Shown in pieces: positions 6,799 through 11,655 of a DNA stretch of 11,655 bases. Location: positions 1 to 11,655 of the forward strand of contig JAGVBL010000155.1 in assembly GCA_020059785.1 (NCBI GenBank), read 5' to 3'. A program made the position numbers and the translations under genes. This stretch comes from Ignavibacteriales bacterium (lineage in GTDB: Bacteria; Bacteroidota; Ignavibacteria; Ignavibacteriales; Melioribacteraceae). The notes under the pieces were generated by a model, which was not told where the DNA came from, did not search any database, and worked only from the letters and a program-made list of their open reading frames with translations. The number at the start of each line of letters is the position of its first letter. The stretch's first letter is position 1.

Positions 6799-8157
6799 TT
6801 AGTACTGAAACACTTTTCCATCTGCTAAAACTTCCTGGGTTACTTTATCAAAGGTTACGAACTTTTTTGTTCTCAATGCTGCTGTAACCATAATATTAGC
6901 AACGGAATGATCATAACCGGCTTCAACCGGTGCATTAGGTTCCTTGCGTGAACGGATAGATTCCATCCAGTTTAACATATGAAGCGAAGTCATAATATCC
7001 GCACCGGTATTTGCTGCTGTTTCAACTTTCACATCAGCAACTGATAAATCAGCTTCCGGAAGTAAGTTCGGTTTCATATTCATTGATTTTGCATACTGTT
7101 CGGTTAACCCACCTGTTGGTGTAACTTTATTTGTGTCCAGGTTTAATTCGCCGCCATTAGAATAATAAATTTCTTTTACTCCCCCGGCTGAATTAAACAT
7201 GCGTGAAGAATATAAAACCTGAAATCCTTTCGATAAATCATCTTCCGGACCGTAGTCAAATACTGCAGTCATAGCATCATAATTTTTCCTTCCATCATTC
7301 CACATATAAATACCGCCATTTGCTGCAACACTTCTAGGGAATTTAAGTCCGCTGAACCAGTGAACCGTATCAATTTGATGAGCCATCCATTGACCGGGAA
7401 TTCCTGATGAGTAAGGCCAGAATAATCGATACTCAATATACTTGCGTGCATCCCAGTGTTCATAGGGACGATTCAAAATATAACGTTTCCAATCAGTATC
7501 AGATTCTTTAATTGAAGAAACAAGTTCGGGTCTGCGCCACCTACCCGGTTGATTTACATTCCATGTCATTTCAACCATTTTAATATCACCAAACTTTCCG
7601 GACTTAATAAAATCAACTGCCTTATGATAATTCGGTCCGCTCCTTCTTTGAGATCCGATCTGACAGATAATTCCGGATTCTTTTACTGATTTAAGTGCAA
7701 GACGATTATCCTCCATTGTTTCAGCAAACGGTTTTTCTACATAAACATCTTTCTTATTCTTTGCTGCTTCTACAGTATGAAGTGCATGCTGAAAATCTGC
7801 AGTAGATATAATAACTGCATCAATTTCTTTATCTGAATAAAGCTCTTCATTATTCAAATATGTTACAATTCTCTTTCCATAATCTTTTTGGAAGAACTCG
7901 ACACTCTCATTTCTTCTTCTATTCCATATGTCCGAAACGCCTTTTATTTCGAAATTCATTTTATCAGCATAATTCATGAATGCTGGAATTAATGACTGGC
8001 GAGCACGATCCGAAAAGCCAACAATGCCTACAATCACTCTATCATTCGAACCGATTATCCTTGCATAACTTTTAGAATTCACACCCAAAGAACCAAATGC
8101 AACTCCTGCTGTTGCCAATACCGATTTTTTTATAAAATCTCTTCTAGTATTTTTCAT
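6799..8157 (-). CDS. Tat-exported Gfo/Idh/MocA-family oxidoreductase
   Basis: A 452-residue NAD(P)-dependent sugar oxidoreductase-type protein. The N-terminus is a twin-arginine signal (TRRDFIKKS at 4-12, then a hydrophobic stretch), so it is probably exported folded with its cofactor bound. The Rossmann fold begins at residue 41 (VIVGIVGFSDRAR); its glycine motif is G44-I-V-G47 followed by FSDR, lacking the third glycine of the usual GxGxxG. The family's EKP motif is at 141-143 (VYVEKPFAETMEDN), followed by GSQRRSGPNYHKAV and the C-terminal alpha/beta domain, with a likely catalytic HQIDTVHW (H260, H266). The start has CAGGAG eight bases upstream. It follows the double-DUF1080 gene by 14 bases, a pairing known from 3-keto-glycoside loci, so oxidation of a sugar at C3 is plausible. 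GH109-like activity or another sugar dehydrogenase is an alternative. Confidence 0.92.
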   Translation of the reverse strand: MKNTRRDFIKKSVLATAGVAFGSLGVNSKSYARIIGSNDRVIVGIVGFSDRARQSLIPAFMNYADKMNFEIKGVSDIWNRRRNESVEFFQKDYGKRIVTYLNNEELYSDKEIDAVIISTADFQHALHTVEAAKNKKDVYVEKPFAETMEDNRLALKSVKESGIICQIGSQRRSGPNYHKAVDFIKSGKFGDIKMVEMTWNVNQPGRWRRPELVSSIKESDTDWKRYILNRPYEHWDARKYIEYRLFWPYSSGIPGQWMAHQIDTVHWFSGLKFPRSVAANGGIYMWNDGRKNYDAMTAVFDYGPEDDLSKGFQVLYSSRMFNSAGGVKEIYYSNGGELNLDTNKVTPTGGLTEQYAKSMNMKPNLLPEADLSVADVKVETAANTGADIMTSLHMLNWMESIRSRKEPNAPVEAGYDHSVANIMVTAALRTKKFVTFDKVTQEVLADGKVFQY

Positions 8158-8171
8158 TGGTGATACTCCTG

Positions 8172-9530
8172 TTATTCTATTTCTCTAATTTTTATATTCA
8201 TAAAAGAAACCGCATCGCCGTGATCCTGAAGAAGAATATGTCCTTCGGTCAGCCCTCCAAAGTTTTTCCAGACACTATACTTGCTGTAAGCTACAAGTGC
8301 ACGCCACATCTGGGTATTCCGTTCATATTCAACAACCTTAAAACCGTTTAGCCAGTGTTCTACATTATTACCTTTAACAACAATTCTTGCACGATTCCAC
8401 TGACCGATTCCGTTAAATCTTTTACCGACCGGTGCAATCAGGTCATAAAGTGCGCCTAATGTTCTATTGCCCGCAACACCAAGTTTTGCATCGGGATGTT
8501 TTGCATCATCAAGAATCTGAAATTCACAACCGATTGCCGAACCTTCTCCTTTATTTAATTCCGGATCTACAAAATATTTTATTCCACTGTTGGCACCTTC
8601 AGTAATTTTGAAATCAACAATCAGTTCAAAGTTCTTATATTTTTTTGTCGTAATAATATCACCGCCGTTTCTCGATTCAGCTCCGCCTGATGAAATTACA
8701 TTAAGCGTTCCATCTTTTATTTCCCAGCCATATTCAGGAAATTTATCTAATTTAGCTCCGCGCCAACCTTCTGTTGTTTTACCATCCCAGAGTAATTTCC
8801 AACCGTGCTCTTTTTCATAATCACTTATTGTGTTTTGAATGTAATTGTACTGAGGAATATTTTCTGGGGGAGATTTGTACTTATCCGGGTTTTCAGTAAT
8901 TATTCTGATATTCCTCCACATAACTTTAATCCCATTTTTTGTCCGGTCATTTTTAATATCATGAACCTGTAAAGCAATAAATCCATCCTTAGTGATGTCA
9001 TCAATTATATCTGCACATGCAATTCCGTTTATCCATGTTCGGATTGAGTTTCCGATCGCTTCTACACGAACTTTATTCCACTCACCATTTTTGAATGCCT
9101 TTCTACCAAGAGGATTTTCATCGAGAGTATAAAGCCAGCCGCGTCTGGCTTCATCATAAATTCCCCCGCTCCATGCTCTTTCAGATGGATCAATTTCAAC
9201 CTGATAACCATGAACTCTTCCATTCATATAATCCGGGTTGCTTTGGCTTCTAAATTGCACTCCGGTATTTAACTGCGGATCCGTCTTGATTTCAAATTCG
9301 AGTATGAAATCAGAGAATTTTTCTTTAGTACATAGGAAAGAATTCGGAGATCCAACTACAGCTTCACCAACAAGGGTTCCATCTTTTACATAATATTTAG
9401 CATAACCATTAATTGGATCCCAACCGGATAGGTCTTTTCCGTTGAATAGATACTTCCAGTTTTCCTGAGCTGATAATGATAACATACCGATCATAATAAA
9501 GAATAAGATTAAAATTCCTTTTGCTTTCAT
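8172..9530 (-). CDS. Secreted protein with two tandem DUF1080 (3-keto-disaccharide hydrolase-type) domains
   Basis: A 452-residue protein. Residues 1-22 are a Sec signal peptide (ending LSLSAQ). Two concanavalin-like beta-sandwich DUF1080 (PF06439) domains follow. Domain 1 (about 25-212) starts WKYLFNGKDLSGW and has HGYQVEIDP, GGIYDEARRGWL, GEWNKVRVEAIGN, WINGI and GFIALQVHD. Domain 2 (about 244-451) starts WKLLWDGKTTEGWRG and has IGCEFQILDD, GALYDLIAPVGK, GQWNRARIVVKGN, WLNGF and GHILLQDHG. Acidic residues E112 and E336 occupy equivalent places. Members of this family cleave 3-keto-glycosides or bind glycans. The gene lies 15 bases after the PL22-like gene and 14 before the oxidoreductase, so all three are probably translated from one message. 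The duplication in one chain is notable; one half may be catalytic and the other substrate-binding, but which is not visible. Confidence 0.92.
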   Translation of the reverse strand: MKAKGILILFFIMIGMLSLSAQENWKYLFNGKDLSGWDPINGYAKYYVKDGTLVGEAVVGSPNSFLCTKEKFSDFILEFEIKTDPQLNTGVQFRSQSNPDYMNGRVHGYQVEIDPSERAWSGGIYDEARRGWLYTLDENPLGRKAFKNGEWNKVRVEAIGNSIRTWINGIACADIIDDITKDGFIALQVHDIKNDRTKNGIKVMWRNIRIITENPDKYKSPPENIPQYNYIQNTISDYEKEHGWKLLWDGKTTEGWRGAKLDKFPEYGWEIKDGTLNVISSGGAESRNGGDIITTKKYKNFELIVDFKITEGANSGIKYFVDPELNKGEGSAIGCEFQILDDAKHPDAKLGVAGNRTLGALYDLIAPVGKRFNGIGQWNRARIVVKGNNVEHWLNGFKVVEYERNTQMWRALVAYSKYSVWKNFGGLTEGHILLQDHGDAVSFMNIKIREIE

Positions 9531-9545
9531 TTCTTTAATACCCCT

Positions 9546-11000
9546 TTATTTTTTATCCAAATTAATTTTTACAGTATATACTTGCCCTTTACCTGTTTTA
9601 TCAGTTCCGAAGAGAATGTATTTACCATCCGGACTAAAGTGAGGATGAGGGTGTCCTTTCTGTTCATTCCATGTAGAATTATGTCTGTATAATTTTTCCT
9701 CTTTTAGAATTTTATCCCTATCAAATTCCCATAGGGTTAATATCATTCCGTTATTCTGATCAGCTACCCAGTGTTTATTATCTTTGAATACTTGCGAGTG
9801 CGCTGGACCAACGGGGACTTCGAACATGAAATTATCGGAACCGTCATACTTGCATGAACCTAAAAACTGTTTCCCTTTATTCGGACCGAACATATAACGG
9901 GCAGAGTAGCCTATTCTTGAGCCGTCATAAAACCAGAATTCATGTGTTCGATGAATACCAAACTCTTGAGGAATAACCGGATTTCCGGTTTCTCCATTTA
10001 TATTAACCCACCAGATTCTTATAGGAGTATTTCCTACTGTTCCTGTTCCTCCTTCTCTATATTGATGCTGCCATGCATAAATAATTATTGAAGGATCAGT
10101 TGGTGAAGCCTGAAGATGATTAATTGTAAATCCGTAATCCGGTGTAATCTGCTTTATTTCCGAATTAGAGAGATCGAATCGCATAATTGCAAAAGGACCG
10201 GTACTATGCTCAACAGAGTAACCAGGATTTTTATTTATTGAATAGACAAGATACTTACCATCGCATGTAACCGTGAAAGAACGGATATCAATTTTATTAT
10301 CCGAAAATACAATACGGTTTTCCATTGTTATATAATTTAACTCATGCACAGTATTATCAACTTCGTACCAAACCTTTTTTAGTTTTGGCAAATGCCATAC
10401 AGTTCCGACTCTACCGCGGTGGTTTGTTAATTGAGTTATTGTTCCATCGATAAGGTTTAATCGGAAAAGATTTACTCCACCGGCACGTGTAGAATAAATC
10501 AACACATTATTTTCATCGATAAACGATTCTACATTAAAATAGAGATGCCAGTTTTCATACATTTCCGAAGTCCATTTTGTAATTTCGTAACCGAACTCTT
10601 TATCAATCCATGTTTCTTTTTCGCTTTCCCATTTTTTACCAACATAATAATTTTCTAAACCATTTTTTTTCAAGCGGAATTGTACCGGAGTATCAATCCA
10701 TATCTCCTCATCTATTCCAATAATTTTTAGCGGAGAGTATTTTATTTTCTTTCCATAAATTACTGCTGCATCATCAAGAATTTTAAAACCGGAGCTATTT
10801 TTCACTTTCACATCTTTTACAATTCCATCATTACTAACAAGTAAAAGCAATTGAACATCACCTTCAATATTCTTTTCGATTGCTGCAGCCGGATATATAA
10901 ATTCCGGTTCATACTCAATTTGGGGAACTTGTTTTGAAACGGTGCTGCATGCTATTAATCCTGTGAAAAAGGAAAAAAGTATTACTAGATTAATTTTCAT
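9546..11000 (-). CDS. Lipoprotein fusing a TonB-C-like domain to an oligogalacturonate lyase-like (PL22) propeller
   Basis: A 484-residue protein. Residues 1-18 form a lipoprotein signal (MKINLVILF..., lipobox LIAC, Cys18). Residues about 28-110 look like a TonB C-terminal domain: FIYPAAAIEKNIEGDVQLLLLVSNDGIVKDV, then VKNSSGFKILDDAAV. From about 120 the chain matches PL22: KKWESEKETWID, then NLFRLNLIDGTITQLT, HLQASPTDPS and HPHFSPDGKYILF. As I recall the Yersinia PL22 structure, it uses an Arg and His 25 residues apart plus a metal site with Q-x-x-H-x-H; here R328 (RIWW), H353 (HEFWF), H401 (AHSQ) and Q447-x-x-H450-x-H452 fit this pattern. PL22 enzymes split short oligogalacturonides by beta-elimination, normally in the cytoplasm; a membrane-anchored form is unusual. 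The start at 11000 gives the lipobox signal; the frame extends upstream to a TTG at 11018 directly after the previous stop. A non-catalytic propeller remains possible. Confidence 0.85.
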   Translation of the reverse strand: MKINLVILFSFFTGLIACSTVSKQVPQIEYEPEFIYPAAAIEKNIEGDVQLLLLVSNDGIVKDVKVKNSSGFKILDDAAVIYGKKIKYSPLKIIGIDEEIWIDTPVQFRLKKNGLENYYVGKKWESEKETWIDKEFGYEITKWTSEMYENWHLYFNVESFIDENNVLIYSTRAGGVNLFRLNLIDGTITQLTNHRGRVGTVWHLPKLKKVWYEVDNTVHELNYITMENRIVFSDNKIDIRSFTVTCDGKYLVYSINKNPGYSVEHSTGPFAIMRFDLSNSEIKQITPDYGFTINHLQASPTDPSIIIYAWQHQYREGGTGTVGNTPIRIWWVNINGETGNPVIPQEFGIHRTHEFWFYDGSRIGYSARYMFGPNKGKQFLGSCKYDGSDNFMFEVPVGPAHSQVFKDNKHWVADQNNGMILTLWEFDRDKILKEEKLYRHNSTWNEQKGHPHPHFSPDGKYILFGTDKTGKGQVYTVKINLDKK

Positions 11001-11018
11001 TATTCTCTCTCGACTCAA

Positions 11019-11655
11019 TCACTTTTGCTTGATCTTTTCTATATCTATTATTAATACTTGTCCTGGTATTAACGAAAGATTTATCCTTTGACCAACATGG
11101 GTAATTTTTATTTTTTCTTTAGAAAGTATTTCTCCTTTCTTATTCTTTAATAGAAGATTATACTCTCCATTCTGCAATTGCCAGACTCTTGCAACGATAT
11201 TGATTTTATTTTGATTGAACAAATAAGTTTCAATTGAGAGCCGTTCTTTTTGAGATTCTGTTACAAGTGCTGTAAAATTATTATTAGTATTTTCCCAGGA
11301 AACAGCATAGTAGGGCGAACTTCCTTCGGGTGTACCATCACCGGTAAGCATTGCTTTAAGAAGGTCTGCACCTTCGGTTCTAACTCTATCTGTGTGCAGG
11401 ACTAAATTAGTTCTTAAAGGAGTATTGTAACGTACTTCTTCGAGAGCATTGTTCAAGCCATCAACAAGAAAATTGTAGTCTTTACTTATTCTGAATTTTG
11501 TGTAATCATTTCCATATTTAAGAAGTATCGAATCATAAGCACTGTTCTTAGAAACGAGCCGCCATTTACTAACAACTTCCCAAAAATTCTTTTTACTTAT
11601 CATTATCTTAACAGCCCATAATTCACTTCCAGGTTTTGCATTTATGTCATTAATC
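11019..11655 (-). CDS. C-terminal part of a large protein of unknown family (partial, 5' end outside the window)
   Basis: The last 211 codons of a gene whose frame remains open to the window edge. An ATG at 11603 exists, but 17 further in-frame sense codons precede it (...INAKPGSELWAVKI), so it is probably internal and the true start lies outside. The visible part has a charged helical region with LNNALEEVRYNTPLRTNLVLHTDRVRT at its end, then a LTGDGTPEGSSPYYAVSWEN stretch, then a beta-sandwich-like tail ending SLIPGQVLIIDIEKIKQK. The tail resembles accessory beta domains that close many carbohydrate-active enzymes, but I do not recognise the family. Its stop is 18 bases before the start of the PL22-like lipoprotein, so it is probably part of the same operon and may be another secreted pectin- or glycan-processing enzyme (inferred from position). 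Confidence 0.8.
   Translation of the reverse strand, partial: INDINAKPGSELWAVKIMISKKNFWEVVSKWRLVSKNSAYDSILLKYGNDYTKFRISKDYNFLVDGLNNALEEVRYNTPLRTNLVLHTDRVRTEGADLLKAMLTGDGTPEGSSPYYAVSWENTNNNFTALVTESQKERLSIETYLFNQNKINIVARVWQLQNGEYNLLLKNKKGEILSKEKIKITHVGQRINLSLIPGQVLIIDIEKIKQK

Noticed and set aside
11001..11018. TTG start for the PL22-like lipoprotein at 11018
   Set aside because: It adds six residues in front of a good lipoprotein signal and abuts the previous stop codon; the ATG at 11000 with a purine-rich upstream stretch is better.
11601..11603. ATG as the true start of the right-edge gene
   Set aside because: The frame is open with plausible coding sequence to the window edge, and the residues after this Met do not form a signal peptide or domain start.
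1..11655. tRNA, rRNA, CRISPR array, insertion sequence or prophage signals
   Set aside because: No regularly spaced repeats, transposase or integrase coding, or RNA-gene-like segments were recognised; the gene content is a coherent carbohydrate locus on one strand.

Overview
This AT-rich window carries genes on the minus strand only, so transcription runs from high to low coordinates. The style suggests Bacteroidota or a relative such as Ignavibacteria. Signs of this are a TonB-dependent receptor with an N-terminal carboxypeptidase-regulatory-like domain, Sec signal peptides ending in '-AQ', a LacI-type regulator next to the receptor, and a sugar-degradation gene cluster. The lineage is inferred from style, not proven.

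In transcription order, 11655-5121 is a compact run of five genes. They are: the 3' end of a large unrecognised protein (cut by the window edge); a predicted lipoprotein fusing a TonB-C-like domain to an oligogalacturonate-lyase-like (PL22) propeller; a secreted protein with two tandem DUF1080 / 3-keto-disaccharide-hydrolase-type domains; a Tat-exported Gfo/Idh/MocA oxidoreductase; and a GH28 polygalacturonase-like enzyme. Gaps in the first four are 14-18 bases, with 76 bases before GH28, so this looks like one operon whose promoter lies outside the window. A 511-base gap follows, then a lacI-family gene (4609-3578), a 329-base regulatory gap, a 1000-residue TonB-dependent receptor (3248-246), and the first 41 codons of another secreted protein that runs off the left edge.

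Together this reads as a pectin or oligogalacturonide utilisation locus. The receptor would import oligosaccharides across the outer membrane, and GH28 and the PL22-like protein would shorten galacturonate chains. The exported oxidoreductase plus DUF1080 pair could add the recently recognised 3-keto-glycoside cleavage chemistry. No SusD-like gene is present and the receptor is not of the SusC type.

The strongest non-coding signal is a 30-base element present twice at 27/30 identity, once upstream of lacI and once upstream of the receptor gene. Each copy is a 12-base direct repeat followed by G(C/A)TAAC, and each sits just downstream of a candidate promoter. It is the best candidate for the operator of this LacI-type regulator. 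The most unusual protein is the TonB-C/PL22 lipoprotein.
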